Of a stretch of 55,047 bases of DNA, positions 33,940 through 44,338 are shown one piece after another (within the stretch, counting starts at the first letter, position 1; each line of letters opens with the position of its first letter). Below the pieces are notes generated by a model. The model was not told the origin of the DNA, searched no databases, and was given only the letters and a program-made list of their open reading frames with translations. The stretch is from Clostridiales bacterium (lineage in GTDB: Bacteria > Bacillota > Clostridia > Lachnospirales > Lachnospiraceae), in contig JAAYNV010000044.1 in assembly GCA_012520645.1 (NCBI GenBank), forward strand, positions 1 to 55,047, given 5' to 3'. A program made the translations under genes and the position numbers.

Positions 33940-34533
33940 ATGGGAGAGAAGTCGGTACAGAAGAAACAGTATATCGTAGAGACGGCGAGAAAGGTCTTTA
34001 TGGAGAAAGGTTATAAAAATGTGACGATGAAAGACATCGTGGAGGCGTGTGACATCAGCCGGGGAGGTCTTTATCTTTATTTTGAAGGTACGGCGGAAAT
34101 ATTTGAGGCGGTATTGAAGATGGAGTCGGAAGAGAAAGATGACGTATTCTCGGAAAATGTAACGGAAGAGACGATGGTTACGGATATTCTTATGATGTTT
34201 CTGAAGGAACAGAAAAAAGAGCTGTTAAGACGTAAAAATAATCTGACGACCGCATCCTATGAATTTTATTTTGAAAACAGCAAGAACAGGAAAATCCGGG
34301 ATGAATATCCGAGAAAGCGTTTTGAGCAGGCAACAGAGACGCTGGCTGCATTGATTGAAGAGGGAATGCAGAACGGAGAATTTTATGAGGTAGATGCGCA
34401 AATGATGGCGCGCAATATTATGTTTCTGATTGAAGGAATGAAGGTATCTTCCCAGACCATGGGTATTACCGAGGAAATGGTCGATCAGGAATTTGCATAC
34501 ATTGTACAGAACCTTGTGGCCGAAGAGGAATAA
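33940..34533 (+). CDS. TetR/AcrR family transcriptional regulator
   Basis: A 197-residue TetR-type regulator. Residues 8-54 form the helix-turn-helix domain ('KQYIVETARKVFMEKGYKNVTMKDIVEACDISRGGLYLYFEGTAEIF'), and the remainder is a helical effector domain ('ARNIMFLIEGMKVSSQTMGITEEMVDQEFAYIVQNLV'). It follows the unknown 151-residue gene closely and is closed by a terminator. No palindromic operator was seen nearby, so its target is unclear. Confidence 0.92.
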   Translation: MGEKSVQKKQYIVETARKVFMEKGYKNVTMKDIVEACDISRGGLYLYFEGTAEIFEAVLKMESEEKDDVFSENVTEETMVTDILMMFLKEQKKELLRRKNNLTTASYEFYFENSKNRKIRDEYPRKRFEQATETLAALIEEGMQNGEFYEVDAQMMARNIMFLIEGMKVSSQTMGITEEMVDQEFAYIVQNLVAEEE

Positions 34534-34550
34534 AAAGAAATAGAAAAAAG

Positions 34551-34588
34551 AAAATGCTTCAGAGATGAAAGTCTTTGGAGCATTTTGT
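34551..34588 (+). terminator. Rho-independent terminator
   Basis: AAAATGCTTCA pairs with TTGGAGCATTTT, with small internal mismatches, ending in a short T-run (TTTTGTATT). It separates the TetR gene from purL. Confidence 0.65.
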
Positions 34589-34603
34589 ATTAGCAGATTG
34601 GGA

Positions 34604-34631
34604 TTGAAAAAACTGTAAAAATCGGTATAAT
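34604..34631 (+). promoter_or_regulatory. Promoter of purL
   Basis: TTGAAA, a 16-base spacer and a perfect TATAAT lie 42 bases before the start codon. The leader is too short to hold a purine riboswitch. Confidence 0.7.
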
Positions 34632-34673
34632 AAAGTATCATAAGTAACACAAAACATTAAGTGGAGGACAATC

Positions 34674-37600
34674 ATGGGCAATGTAAGACGTATCTATGTG
34701 GAGAAAAAGGAGGACTTTGCGGTCAAGGCAAAGGAACTTCAGGAAGAGATCGAAAGCTATCTCGGCATTCAGGGCATAAAGAAGGTAAGGGAGTTTATCC
34801 GTTATGATGTGGAGAATCTTTCCGATGCCGTTTATGAGAGAGCATGCAGGACTGTTTTTTCCGAACCGCCGGTAGACATTCTTTATGAAGAAGAATTTCC
34901 GATGCCTGAGAATGCAAGGGTCTTCAGCGTGGAGTTCTTACCAGGACAGTTTGATCAGAGAGCAGACTCCGCAGTACAGTGCGTACAGTTTTTAAAGGAG
35001 GACGAGCAGCCGATCATTCGTACTGCCGTTACTTATTTATTAGAAGGAAACATTTCCGATGATGAGTTCGATAAAATAAAAGCATACTGCATCAATCCGG
35101 TAGATTCCCGTGAGACCGGAATGGTGAAACCGGAAACGCTGGCAGATGCTTTCGAGGAGCCGGCGGATGTCAAAATCTTTGACGGTTTCAAGGATATGAC
35201 AGAGGAAGATTTAAAGGCATTGTATGAGTCTCTCGGACTGGCAATGACTTTTCAGGATTTTCTTCATATTCAGAACTATTTTAAGACAGAGGAGCAGAGA
35301 GATCCGTCCATGACGGAAATCCGTGTGCTGGATACATACTGGTCCGATCATTGCCGTCATACAACCTTTTCTACGGAACTTACCAGGGTAGAGTTTGAGG
35401 AAGGCTATTATAAGGCTCCGATTGAGACAACCTATCAGAGTTATCTGGATACGAGGGAAGAAATCTTTGCGGGCAGAGAGGACAAGTTCGTCTGTCTGAT
35501 GGATCTTGCGCTTATGGCAATGCGCAAATTAAAGAGAGACGGCAAGTTTACCGATCTGGAGGAGTCTGAAGAAATTAACGCCTGCTCCATTATTGTTCCG
35601 GTGGAGATTGACGGTGTAGAAGAAGAGTGGCTTGTAAACTTTAAAAACGAAACACATAATCATCCGACCGAGATCGAGCCGTTTGGTGGGGCAGCAACCT
35701 GCCTTGGCGGCGCAATCAGAGATCCGCTTTCCGGACGTACTTATGTATATCAGGCGATGCGCGTGACTGGTGCGGCAGATCCAACGGTTCCGGTAACAGA
35801 GACACTGAAAGGAAAATTATCCCAGAAAAAGTTAGTCCGTGGTGCAGCAGCGGGTTATTCCTCCTACGGCAATCAGATTGGACTGGCAACGGGATTTGTC
35901 AAAGAAATTTATCATCCGAACTATGTGGCAAAGCGCATGGAGATTGGTGCGGTTATGGGCGCTGCTCCGCGTAAGAATGTGATTCGGGAGACATCCGATC
36001 CGGGCGATATCATTGTTTTGCTGGGCGGACGTACCGGACGTGACGGCTGTGGCGGTGCAACCGGCTCCTCCAAGGCACATACGGAGGAATCCACGGCAGT
36101 CTGCGGTGCGGAGGTACAGAAGGGAAATGCACCGACCGAGCGTAAGATTCAGAGAATGTTCCGCAGGGAAGAGGTCAGCCGGCTGATTAAGAAATGTAAC
36201 GACTTTGGTGCAGGCGGTGTGTCTGTAGCGATCGGTGAACTGGCAGAAGGACTGACGGTGGATTTGGACAAGGTACCGAAGAAATATGCAGGTCTGGATG
36301 GCACGGAACTTGCAATTTCCGAGTCGCAGGAGCGTATGGCAGTGGTACTTGATCCGAAGGATGTGGAGAAGTTCTTAGGCTACGCGGCAGAGGAAAATCT
36401 GGAGGCTGTTCCGGTTGCGACCGTAACCGAGGAACCGCGTCTGGTGCTTTCCTGGAGAGGAAAAGAAATTGTCAATATTTCCAGAGCATTCTTGGATACC
36501 AACGGTGCACATCAGGAGACTGCCGTAAAGGTGGAGATGCCGAAGGAAGAGGATAATTATTTTAAGAAATATGCGATTGATGATGTAGCGGAGGCACTGG
36601 AGAAGGATGATATCAAGGGTGCATGGCTGCGTACTTTAAATGATCTGAATGTATGTTCCCAGAAGGGATTAGTAGAAATGTTTGACGGCTCCATCGGAGC
36701 AGGCAGTGTGTTTATGCCGTATGGTGGTAAATATCAGCTGACCGAGACCCAGACGATGGTTGCCAAACTCCCGGTCTTAAAAGGGAAAACCGATACTGTT
36801 ACAATGATGAGCTACGGCTTTGATCCGTATTTATCCTCCTGGAGCCCATACCACGGTGCGGTCTATGCTGTGATGGAATCGATGGCGAAGATAGTAGCGG
36901 GTGGCGGAGATTACAGAAAGCTTCATTTTACCTTCCAGGAATATTTCAGACGTATGAGCGAGGATCCGAGGCGCTGGAGCCAGCCGTTTGCAGCGCTGCT
37001 TGGTGCTTATGATGCACAGGTAGGATTTGAACTGGCTTCGATCGGCGGTAAGGACAGTATGTCCGGCAGCTTTAATGACATTGATGTTCCGCCGACGCTT
37101 GTATCCTTTGCGGTAGATGTGGCAAAATATCAGGATATCATTACACCGGAATTAAAGACGGCAGGCAATAAACTGGTCGTATTTGAAATTGAAAAAGACG
37201 AATATGATCTTCCGATTTATGAGAAGGTTATGGCGATGTATGATGTTGTAGCAGGGCTTATGATGGCGGGGAAGGTCGTATCTGCTTATGCACTGGATGC
37301 GAAGGGTCTGGCAGCGGCTGTCAGCAAGATGGCGTTTGGAAATAAGATGGGTGTGGCTTTCGACAGCAGTCTTTCCGTAAAGGATGTATTTGGAAACGGA
37401 CTGGGCAACATTGTAGTGGAAATCACACCGGATGCAGTGGAAAGTCTGGAAAGCATGAATGTGGATTATACGGTTGCCGGTGAGGTGACAGAGGATGCAC
37501 AGTTTACCTATGATGAAGTGGTCATCTCCATGGATGAGGCAATAGAGGTATGGACTTCCAAACTTGAGAAGGTATTCCCGACCAAGGCATACAAAGGAAA

Positions 37601-38462
37601 GGAAGCAGTAGCATCCAATACTTATAAAGCGGATCAGGTTTATGTCTGCAAGAATAAGATTGCAAAGCCGACCGTATTTATTCCGGTATTTCCGGGTACG
37701 AACTGTGAGTATGACAGTGCGAAAGCGTTTGAACGCGCGGGTGCTAATGTCATTACCGGAGTATTCAAAAACCAGACGGCACAGGATATACGTGAAAGCG
37801 TGGAGGAGTTTGAACAGTCCATCGGACAGTCCCAGATCATCATGTTCCCGGGTGGCTTTTCGGCTGGTGATGAACCGGATGGAAGTGCGAAGTTCTTTGC
37901 AACTGCCTTCCAGAACGAGAAGATTAAGGAAGCTGTCATGAAGCTGTTAAATGAAAGAGACGGTCTGGCACTTGGAATCTGCAACGGCTTCCAGGCGCTG
38001 ATCAAGCTGGGTCTGGTACCGTATGGAGCTATCACCGGACAGAAGGAAGATTCTCCGACACTGACTTTCAATACGATCAACCGTCATATCTCCAAGATGG
38101 TATATACGAAGGTGGTTTCCAATAAGTCTCCATGGCTTGCAAAGGCAGAGCTGGGAGCAACCTATGTGACACCGGCTTCCCACGGTGAAGGACGTTTTGT
38201 TGCACCGAAGGAATGGATCGACAAGCTGTTTGCAAACGGACAGGTAGCAACACAGTATGCAGACTTAAACGGCAACGTATCTATGGATGAAGAGTGGAAT
38301 GTCAACGGTTCTTATGCTGCAATCGAAGGAATTACCTCTGAAGACGGCAGGTGCTTTGGTAAGATGGCACATATCGAAAGAAGAGGCGATGCTGTAGCGA
38401 TGAATATTTACGGCGAGCAGGATATGAAGGTATTTGAAGCAGGCGTGGAATATTTCCTGTAG
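34674..38462 (+). CDS. purL: Phosphoribosylformylglycinamidine synthase, one-chain type
   Basis: A 1262-residue fused PurL that makes FGAM from FGAR, ATP and glutamine, the fourth step of purine synthesis. The N-terminal PurS-like part is followed by two AIRS-type halves ('VLDTYWSDHCRHTTFSTEL', 'NFKNETHNHPTEIEPFGGAATCLGGAIRDPLSGRT', 'DNDFGAGGVSVAIGE'-like region, 'IGGKDSMSGSF'). The C-terminal class I glutaminase has C1103 in 'LGICNGFQALI' and 'PVFPGTNCEYDSAKAFERAG'. The length is normal for this class. The start follows GTGGAGGAC. It is followed 43 bases later by the VWA/MoxR genes. The gene stands apart from other purine genes in this window. Confidence 0.96.
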   Translation: MGNVRRIYVEKKEDFAVKAKELQEEIESYLGIQGIKKVREFIRYDVENLSDAVYERACRTVFSEPPVDILYEEEFPMPENARVFSVEFLPGQFDQRADSAVQCVQFLKEDEQPIIRTAVTYLLEGNISDDEFDKIKAYCINPVDSRETGMVKPETLADAFEEPADVKIFDGFKDMTEEDLKALYESLGLAMTFQDFLHIQNYFKTEEQRDPSMTEIRVLDTYWSDHCRHTTFSTELTRVEFEEGYYKAPIETTYQSYLDTREEIFAGREDKFVCLMDLALMAMRKLKRDGKFTDLEESEEINACSIIVPVEIDGVEEEWLVNFKNETHNHPTEIEPFGGAATCLGGAIRDPLSGRTYVYQAMRVTGAADPTVPVTETLKGKLSQKKLVRGAAAGYSSYGNQIGLATGFVKEIYHPNYVAKRMEIGAVMGAAPRKNVIRETSDPGDIIVLLGGRTGRDGCGGATGSSKAHTEESTAVCGAEVQKGNAPTERKIQRMFRREEVSRLIKKCNDFGAGGVSVAIGELAEGLTVDLDKVPKKYAGLDGTELAISESQERMAVVLDPKDVEKFLGYAAEENLEAVPVATVTEEPRLVLSWRGKEIVNISRAFLDTNGAHQETAVKVEMPKEEDNYFKKYAIDDVAEALEKDDIKGAWLRTLNDLNVCSQKGLVEMFDGSIGAGSVFMPYGGKYQLTETQTMVAKLPVLKGKTDTVTMMSYGFDPYLSSWSPYHGAVYAVMESMAKIVAGGGDYRKLHFTFQEYFRRMSEDPRRWSQPFAALLGAYDAQVGFELASIGGKDSMSGSFNDIDVPPTLVSFAVDVAKYQDIITPELKTAGNKLVVFEIEKDEYDLPIYEKVMAMYDVVAGLMMAGKVVSAYALDAKGLAAAVSKMAFGNKMGVAFDSSLSVKDVFGNGLGNIVVEITPDAVESLESMNVDYTVAGEVTEDAQFTYDEVVISMDEAIEVWTSKLEKVFPTKAYKGKEAVASNTYKADQVYVCKNKIAKPTVFIPVFPGTNCEYDSAKAFERAGANVITGVFKNQTAQDIRESVEEFEQSIGQSQIIMFPGGFSAGDEPDGSAKFFATAFQNEKIKEAVMKLLNERDGLALGICNGFQALIKLGLVPYGAITGQKEDSPTLTFNTINRHISKMVYTKVVSNKSPWLAKAELGATYVTPASHGEGRFVAPKEWIDKLFANGQVATQYADLNGNVSMDEEWNVNGSYAAIEGITSEDGRCFGKMAHIERRGDAVAMNIYGEQDMKVFEAGVEYFL

Positions 38463-38505
38463 GATGAAATTTCGAAAGACCTTGTAGAGAGGGTAGTTCC
38501 TTTTT

Positions 38506-39849
38506 ATGAGGTCTTTTTACTACGATTTGTCAGGATTCCATGAATGGATTGGAGCAGAAAAATTGATCTCAAAAAAAGAAGAAAAAATTTCAGCACTGGC
38601 GGCGCAGGTGCTTGCGCTTGCAAGAGACAGCATTATGGTGAACCTGCGTTTTTTGAATATGGCACTTTCCAGACTGACTTTGACGGAACAAAGAGAAAGC
38701 GGATTTCTGGCAGTAAACGGAACGCAGATTTTTTATGATCCGGTAGTTGTGTTAAAAATGTACAAACAGGAACCAAACCGGATTTTCAGGATTTATCTGC
38801 ACATGCTCTTTCACTGCATCTTTTCCCACAGTTTTCAGTATGATAAGATGGAGCAGGAAAACTGGGATCTGGCGGCAGATATTGCGGTTGAAAATGCCAT
38901 TCTGGAAATGGACATTTATCAGGGGAATTTAAAGCAGGATGAGGAGGCAAGGGCGAAGCTTAGAGTCTTAAAGGAGGATGCCGGCGCACTGACGGCAGAG
39001 CGGGTTTACCGCTATTTCAAAAATAATCCGCTGACAGAAAATGCCAAGGCGGAATATCGCGCTTTTTTTAAGCGCGATGAGCATCTTTTCTGGAAACCTG
39101 CGGAGGAACTTGCTATATCGGAGCAGGACTGGAAGAAGATCAGTGAACGGGTGAAGGCAGACTTAAAGAGTTTTTCCAAGGCCAGGGGAAATGCAGAAAG
39201 CATCGAAAAGAATTTGAATGAGGCAACCCGGGAACGCTATGATTATGCCGGAATACTGAGACGTTTTACGGTTATGGGAGAGGAAATGAAGCTCTCCGAG
39301 GATGAGTTTGATTATGTGTACTATACCTATGGGCTGTCCACCTATGGAAACCGGCCACTTATTGAGCCGTTAGAATACCGGGATGTGAAAAGAGTAAAAG
39401 AGTTTGTCATTGCAATTGATACTTCCGCATCGTGCCGCGGCGAAATCGTGCGTGCGTTTATACAAAAGACCTATTCGATCCTAAAGAATGAGGAATCGTT
39501 TTTTCGAAAAATGAATGTGCACATTATACAGTGTGACAGTGAGGTTCAAAGTGATGTGAAGATTACCTCGGATGAAGAATTTGACGAGTTTATGAAAAAT
39601 GGAAAGCTAAAAGGGTTTGGCTCTACGGATTTTAGACCGGTATTTGACTATGTGGAAAAGCTCAGACAGGAAGGTGAGTTTGAGAATTTAAAAGGACTCA
39701 TTTATTTTACGGACGGTTATGGAGTCTATCCGGAAAGGATGCCGGATTATGAGGTGATATTTGCATTTTTACAGGAGGATGACAAGGCTCCTTTGGTGCC
39801 GCCATGGGCAGTAAAAACGGTACTTTCCGAGGAGGAACTGGAGCGGTAA
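38506..39849 (+). CDS. VWA-like protein with N-terminal metallopeptidase-like domain (DUF2201 type)
   Basis: A 447-residue protein of the DUF2201 type. The N-terminal part has a metallopeptidase-like 'YLHMLFHCIFSH' helix (about residues 97-108), with histidines in a partial HExxH-like pattern that lacks the usual Glu. The C-terminal half is a von Willebrand factor A-like domain with the metal-site motif 'DTSAS' in 'FVIAIDTSASCRGE' and 'LIYFTDGYGVYP'. It is not membrane-anchored. It precedes a MoxR-type ATPase gene by 21 bases, the classic pairing of MoxR chaperone and VWA partner, which work together to remodel or load metal or cofactor into a target. The target is unknown. Confidence 0.88.
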   Translation: MRSFYYDLSGFHEWIGAEKLISKKEEKISALAAQVLALARDSIMVNLRFLNMALSRLTLTEQRESGFLAVNGTQIFYDPVVVLKMYKQEPNRIFRIYLHMLFHCIFSHSFQYDKMEQENWDLAADIAVENAILEMDIYQGNLKQDEEARAKLRVLKEDAGALTAERVYRYFKNNPLTENAKAEYRAFFKRDEHLFWKPAEELAISEQDWKKISERVKADLKSFSKARGNAESIEKNLNEATRERYDYAGILRRFTVMGEEMKLSEDEFDYVYYTYGLSTYGNRPLIEPLEYRDVKRVKEFVIAIDTSASCRGEIVRAFIQKTYSILKNEESFFRKMNVHIIQCDSEVQSDVKITSDEEFDEFMKNGKLKGFGSTDFRPVFDYVEKLRQEGEFENLKGLIYFTDGYGVYPERMPDYEVIFAFLQEDDKAPLVPPWAVKTVLSEEELER

Positions 39850-39870
39850 AAAGAAAGGCTGGATAATGAT

Positions 39871-41406
39871 ATGAACATCAGACAGGCAAAGGATTATATA
39901 AAGGATTCGGTTGCGATCTATTTAAAAAAGGATGAATTTGGAGAGTACCGGATTCCGGTGGTGAGACAGCGTCCGATTTTTCTTCTGGGGGCGCCGGGCA
40001 TCGGCAAAACAGCGGTGATGGAACAGATTGCACAGGAACTTGGCATTGCACTGGTATCCTATTCCATGACCCATCATACAAGGCAGTCCGCATTGGGACT
40101 TCCGAGTATCCAGAAGAGAGTCTATGACGGGACAGAGTATGAGGTCAGTGAATATACGATGAGTGAGATTATCTCTTCCATCTATGAATGTATGGAAGAG
40201 AGCGGTATCAGAGAGGGTATTTTATTTTTGGATGAGATCAACTGTGTATCCGAAACCCTGGCTCCGTCGATGCTCCAGTTTTTGCAGTACAAGGTATTCG
40301 GACGTCATAAGGTGCCGGAGGGATGGGTTATTGTAACTGCTGGGAATCCGCCGCAGTACAATAAATCAGTCCGTGAGTTTGATGTGGTGACGATGGACCG
40401 TCTGAAGCTTTTGGAGGTAGAAGCGGATTTTACGGTATGGAAGGAATATGCGTTAGAGCGTGGTGTACACAATGCTGTAATCAGCTTTTTGGATTTAAAA
40501 AAAGAATATTTTTATCAGATGGAAACTACAATTAAGGGGCGTTCCTATGTGACCGCAAGAGGCTGGGAGGATTTGTCCCAGATTCTGCTTTTGTATGAAG
40601 AAGAAAATATGACAGTGGATGAGAATCTGGTGGGACAATATATCCGAAATGACCGGGTGGTGCGGGAGTTTACAGCCTATTATGATCTTTATAACAAATA
40701 CAAGAAGGATTACCGTATTGATGAGATCTTAAAAGGAAAGATTTCGGAGGAAGCAAAAATGCGTGCGGAGAAAGCGGGCTTTGATGAAAGACTGTCGCTG
40801 ATTGGTATGCTGCTTGACCGTGTGATTTATGATATGAGGCGGAATGTGGAGACGGCGGACTATCTGAGTGATCTGCTGCATCCATTAAAAGCCCTGAAAG
40901 GTGCAGCGCAGGCGGAAGAAGCAGATGCCTTAGAGCGGTTCATGCAGATGCTTGCCGGTCAGGCGGCAGGCAGAAGGAAGCTTTTGGACTCCTTACAGAA
41001 GGCAAATTCTCTCTCCGATACGGACCGGAGAAAGCACAAACAGGTCATCCGGTTTCTGAACAATATGCAGAAGATGCTATATGTGGATGGAGAAAAGAAC
41101 GCAGCGGAGGCATTTGCAGGAATCAAAAATGCCTTTGATACGGAGGTCGCGCAGATGAAGCAGGAGACGGAAATCACGAAGGCACAGCTGCATCATCTGT
41201 TTACGTTCGTGGAGGAAGCCTTTTTCAAGGATGGTGAGAGCGGAAATGAGATGCTGATCTTAGTGACGGAGCTTACGGTCAATTCGTTCAGTGCCAGGTT
41301 TATTGGTATGTTCGGCAGTGAGGATTACCAGAGACACAATGAAGAACTGATGCTGTCGGAGCGGCAGAGTGATCTGCAGAAGGAACTGGAGGAGCTTGCA
41401 TTTTGA
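39871..41406 (+). CDS. MoxR-type AAA+ ATPase
   Basis: A 511-residue AAA+ ATPase. Walker A is 'GAPGIGKT' (residues 40-47), Walker B 'ILFLDEINCV' (about 117-126), and sensor 1 lies in 'VIVTAGNPPQYN'. 'MLQFLQYKVFGRHKVPEGWV' is typical of MoxR-like ATPases. A long helical C-terminal part (about 270-511) is of unknown role. It is paired with the VWA-like gene upstream and the leucine-rich repeat gene downstream, whose TTG start overlaps its stop. It probably acts as a chaperone-like motor on an unknown partner. Confidence 0.9.
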   Translation: MNIRQAKDYIKDSVAIYLKKDEFGEYRIPVVRQRPIFLLGAPGIGKTAVMEQIAQELGIALVSYSMTHHTRQSALGLPSIQKRVYDGTEYEVSEYTMSEIISSIYECMEESGIREGILFLDEINCVSETLAPSMLQFLQYKVFGRHKVPEGWVIVTAGNPPQYNKSVREFDVVTMDRLKLLEVEADFTVWKEYALERGVHNAVISFLDLKKEYFYQMETTIKGRSYVTARGWEDLSQILLLYEEENMTVDENLVGQYIRNDRVVREFTAYYDLYNKYKKDYRIDEILKGKISEEAKMRAEKAGFDERLSLIGMLLDRVIYDMRRNVETADYLSDLLHPLKALKGAAQAEEADALERFMQMLAGQAAGRRKLLDSLQKANSLSDTDRRKHKQVIRFLNNMQKMLYVDGEKNAAEAFAGIKNAFDTEVAQMKQETEITKAQLHHLFTFVEEAFFKDGESGNEMLILVTELTVNSFSARFIGMFGSEDYQRHNEELMLSERQSDLQKELEELAF

Positions 41407-42308
41407 GACAGGAAAAGGAATTGGAGCTGCCAGGCGGTTCGTTGTATTATGTGATGGAAGAGGATGGCGTGCATATTACCAGAACAGGAAGGCTGATTGG
41501 AGAAATCACTGTGCCAAAGAGCGTGAATGGACAGTTGGTCGTGGCAGTAGAGAAAAAGGCATTTTTAAGCCAGAAAAAACTGCGCAGTCTGGTGCTGCCT
41601 GCCGGAATCAAAGAGATTGGAGAATGGGCATTTGCCTATTGCAGCAGCCTTCAAAGTGTCAGTCTGGCGAAGAGAAAAACAGGATTTGGAAAGGGTGTCT
41701 TTCTGGAGTGCAGAAATCTTGAGAAGATTGCACTCTGCCCGATTGAAAAAGGAACGGTGGAGGAACAGGAGCAGATCGCTGCACTGCTTGCAGCCGCACC
41801 GGTACTGTTAGATGCAGAATATTTATTGGAGCTTTTGGAAGCAGGAAGTACAGAGTGGCTGATGAAGTGGGATGCCAGAATGCTTGACCTTCTGCATCAG
41901 GAGGATTTGGAAGGATATACGAAAATGATCCTTTGCGGAGAAGAGGATCTTGACCTGGATCCGGATACCTTTCAAAAGGAAAAACGAAAGAGCAAGGTCA
42001 GGCTCTGCTTTAAGCGGCTTATGAATCCGGTGGGAATATCCAAAGAAGTCAGGACAGAACTGACGGATTATGTGCTGGCGCATAAAAAAGGCTGTGAAAC
42101 GGAGGAGGCGTGGGAGGTAATCTTCAAAGAGCATGGGGATGACAGAGCGTATTTTTCCTTCTTTTTACAACTGGGCGGAATGACGGCAGACAACAAAGGG
42201 GCCATGCTTGCAGATATGGGGGAAAACCATGCGGAAATGAAGGCATTTTTGTTAAAGTATGGGCAGGAAGTGGTTCAGGAGGATTTCTTTGCAGGTCTGG
42301 AACTATAG
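41403..42308 (+). CDS. BspA-type leucine-rich repeat protein
   Basis: A 301-residue protein starting at TTG, with GGAGGAG 8-10 bases before it and an overlap with the ATPase gene stop. Residues about 38-105 hold BspA-type leucine-rich repeats ('AFLSQKKLRSLVLPAGIKEIGEWAFAYCSSLQSVSLAK', 'GVFLECRNLEKIAL'). The C-terminal 200 residues are helical and unrecognised. There is no signal peptide or membrane anchor, so unlike many BspA proteins it is probably cytoplasmic and may be the substrate-recognition subunit of the MoxR/VWA system. That role is inference from the operon. The gene ends the cluster. Confidence 0.82.
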   Translation: MRQEKELELPGGSLYYVMEEDGVHITRTGRLIGEITVPKSVNGQLVVAVEKKAFLSQKKLRSLVLPAGIKEIGEWAFAYCSSLQSVSLAKRKTGFGKGVFLECRNLEKIALCPIEKGTVEEQEQIAALLAAAPVLLDAEYLLELLEAGSTEWLMKWDARMLDLLHQEDLEGYTKMILCGEEDLDLDPDTFQKEKRKSKVRLCFKRLMNPVGISKEVRTELTDYVLAHKKGCETEEAWEVIFKEHGDDRAYFSFFLQLGGMTADNKGAMLADMGENHAEMKAFLLKYGQEVVQEDFFAGLEL

Positions 42309-42360
42309 AAGGGCAGCCTTTATTTTATATTTATTTTAGAAAAATACTAGAATTGTATCA

Positions 42361-42389
42361 TTGATTTCATATGGGATAAAATGTATATT
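42361..42389 (+). promoter_or_regulatory. Promoter of the FtsH-like gene
   Basis: TTGATT, a 17-base spacer and TATATT lie in the 136-base gap, 56 bases before the start codon. Confidence 0.65.
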
Positions 42390-42444
42390 GATTTTAGTTT
42401 ACGAAAGAAAAGCAAGGTATTTTTCCTAAGAAAGAGGTAAAAGC

Positions 42445-44298
42445 ATGAAAGAAGTAAAACAACCGAAAAAACCATTGATCTTTTACTATGTGCTGGTTTT
42501 AATAGCGATGCTTCTGCTGAACAGTTTTTTATTTCCGATGTTTACAAAGCAGCATATAGAGACGGTGGATTACGGTACATTTTTGACGATGCTGGATGAA
42601 AGCGGAGTCAACCGTGTACAGGTGGAAAAGGATTATATTTATTTTGCGGATAAAGAGAATCCGGAGTTATTATACCGGACAGCTACCTTTGATGATCCAA
42701 AGCTGGTAGACAGGCTTTATGATGCAGGCTGTACCTTTGGCAAGGTGGTAGAGGAGCAGATGTCTCCGTTTCTTTCTTTTTTGCTCAGCTGGATTTTACC
42801 GATCGCGATTTTCTGGATGCTTGGACATTTCCTGTCCGAAAAGATGATGGAAAAGATGGGCGGTATGGGTGGACCTACCATGCAGTTTGGCAAGAGCAAT
42901 GCGAAGGTTTATGTGGAGTCAAGTACCGGAATCAAGTTCAAAGATGTAGCGGGTGAAGATGAAGCAAAAGAGGTTTTACAGGAAATTGTGGAATTTCTGC
43001 ACAATCCGAAGGAATATCAGGAAATCGGTGCCAGAATGCCGAAGGGAGCGCTGTTAGTGGGACCGCCCGGCACCGGAAAGACGCTGCTTGCGAAAGCAGT
43101 AGCCGGAGAGGCAGGCGTACCGTTCTTTTCCATTTCCGGTTCGGAATTTGTACAGATGTTTGTCGGCATGGGAGCAGCAAAGGTGAGAGATCTGTTCAAA
43201 CAGGCGGCAGAGCAGGCACCGTGTATTGTTTTTATCGATGAGATCGATACGATCGGTAAGAAACGTGACGGCGGCGGAATGGGCGGCAATGACGAGAGAG
43301 AACAGACCTTAAATCAGCTTTTGACGGAGATGGACGGCTTTGACGGTTCCAAAGGTGTTGTCATTCTGGCAGCGACGAACCGTCCGGATTCCCTTGATCC
43401 GGCGCTGCTTCGTCCGGGACGGTTTGACCGAAGGGTTCCGGTAGAGCTTCCGGACCTTGCAGGCAGGGAAGCAATCCTTAAGGTGCATGCAGCAAAAATC
43501 AAGCTGGGTGATGATGTGGACTTTAACGCAATCGCCAGAGCAAGTGCCGGAGCTTCTGGTGCGGAACTTGCCAATATTGTGAATGAGGCGGCGCTCAGGG
43601 CAGTCAGACAGGGACGTAAATTTGTGGTGCAGGCAGATTTAGAAGAGAGCATTGAGGTAGTCATTGCAGGCTATCAGAAAAAGAACAAGGTGCTTTCTGA
43701 AAAGGAAAGGATGATCGTCGCTTATCATGAAATCGGGCATGCACTGGTTGCGGCACTGCAGACCCATTCGGCTCCGGTAACAAAAATTACGATCGTTCCG
43801 CGTACTTCAGGGGCCCTGGGTTATACGATGCAGGTGGACGAAAAGGAACATAACCTGATGAGCAGGGAGGAACTGGAAAATAAGATTGCCACCTTTACCG
43901 GAGGACGTTGTGCGGAGGAACTGATATTCCATTCCATTACGACCGGCGCATCCAATGATATCGAGCAGGCAACGAAGTTAGCCAGAGCGATGATTACCCG
44001 TTATGGCATGAGTGATGAATTTGGTATGGTTGCCCTGGAAACGGTAACCAATCAGTATCTGGGCGGAGACAGTTCGTTAGCCTGTGCACAGGATACGGCA
44101 AAACAGATTGATAAGCTTGTGGTAGAGCTTGTAAAGAAGCAGTATGCAAAGGCAGAAGGACTGCTTCGGGATAATATAATGAAGCTGCATGAGCTGGCAA
44201 AATATCTGTATGAAAAAGAAACGATCACCGGTGAAGAGTTTATGAACATTCTGGAACAAAAAGAGAATACCTCCACAGATCAGCACAGAGGATTATAA
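42445..44298 (+). CDS. FtsH-like membrane AAA+ zinc metalloprotease, divergent paralogue
   Basis: A 617-residue ATP-dependent membrane protease. Membrane helices lie at about 11-31 and 108-128, with a small outer domain between. Walker A is 'GPPGTGKT' (206-213) and Walker B lies in '[11 protein letters not shown]'. The second region of homology has '[22 protein letters not shown]'. The zinc site is H428-E429-I-G-H432; Ile replaces the Ala usual in 'HEAGH'. '[16 protein letters not shown]' also differs from the standard 'GSDFVEMFVGVGASRV'. It is therefore a paralogue rather than the main FtsH. It degrades membrane and soluble proteins. It precedes a ClC channel gene by 40 bases. Confidence 0.93.
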   Translation: MKEVKQPKKPLIFYYVLVLIAMLLLNSFLFPMFTKQHIETVDYGTFLTMLDESGVNRVQVEKDYIYFADKENPELLYRTATFDDPKLVDRLYDAGCTFGKVVEEQMSPFLSFLLSWILPIAIFWMLGHFLSEKMMEKMGGMGGPTMQFGKSNAKVYVESSTGIKFKDVAGEDEAKEVLQEIVEFLHNPKEYQEIGARMPKGALLVGPPGTGKTLLAKAVAGEAGVPFFSISGSEFVQMFVGMGAAKVRDLFKQAAEQAPCIVFIDEIDTIGKKRDGGGMGGNDEREQTLNQLLTEMDGFDGSKGVVILAATNRPDSLDPALLRPGRFDRRVPVELPDLAGREAILKVHAAKIKLGDDVDFNAIARASAGASGAELANIVNEAALRAVRQGRKFVVQADLEESIEVVIAGYQKKNKVLSEKERMIVAYHEIGHALVAALQTHSAPVTKITIVPRTSGALGYTMQVDEKEHNLMSREELENKIATFTGGRCAEELIFHSITTGASNDIEQATKLARAMITRYGMSDEFGMVALETVTNQYLGGDSSLACAQDTAKQIDKLVVELVKKQYAKAEGLLRDNIMKLHELAKYLYEKETITGEEFMNILEQKENTSTDQHRGL

Positions 44299-44338
44299 GA
44301 TGATTCAGAATTACCGGAAATAGAGAGGAACAGGGAAC

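Noticed and set aside
34588..34673. A purine riboswitch before purL
   Set aside because: The leader from the predicted start is about 40 bases, too short for the aptamer, and no conserved core is visible.
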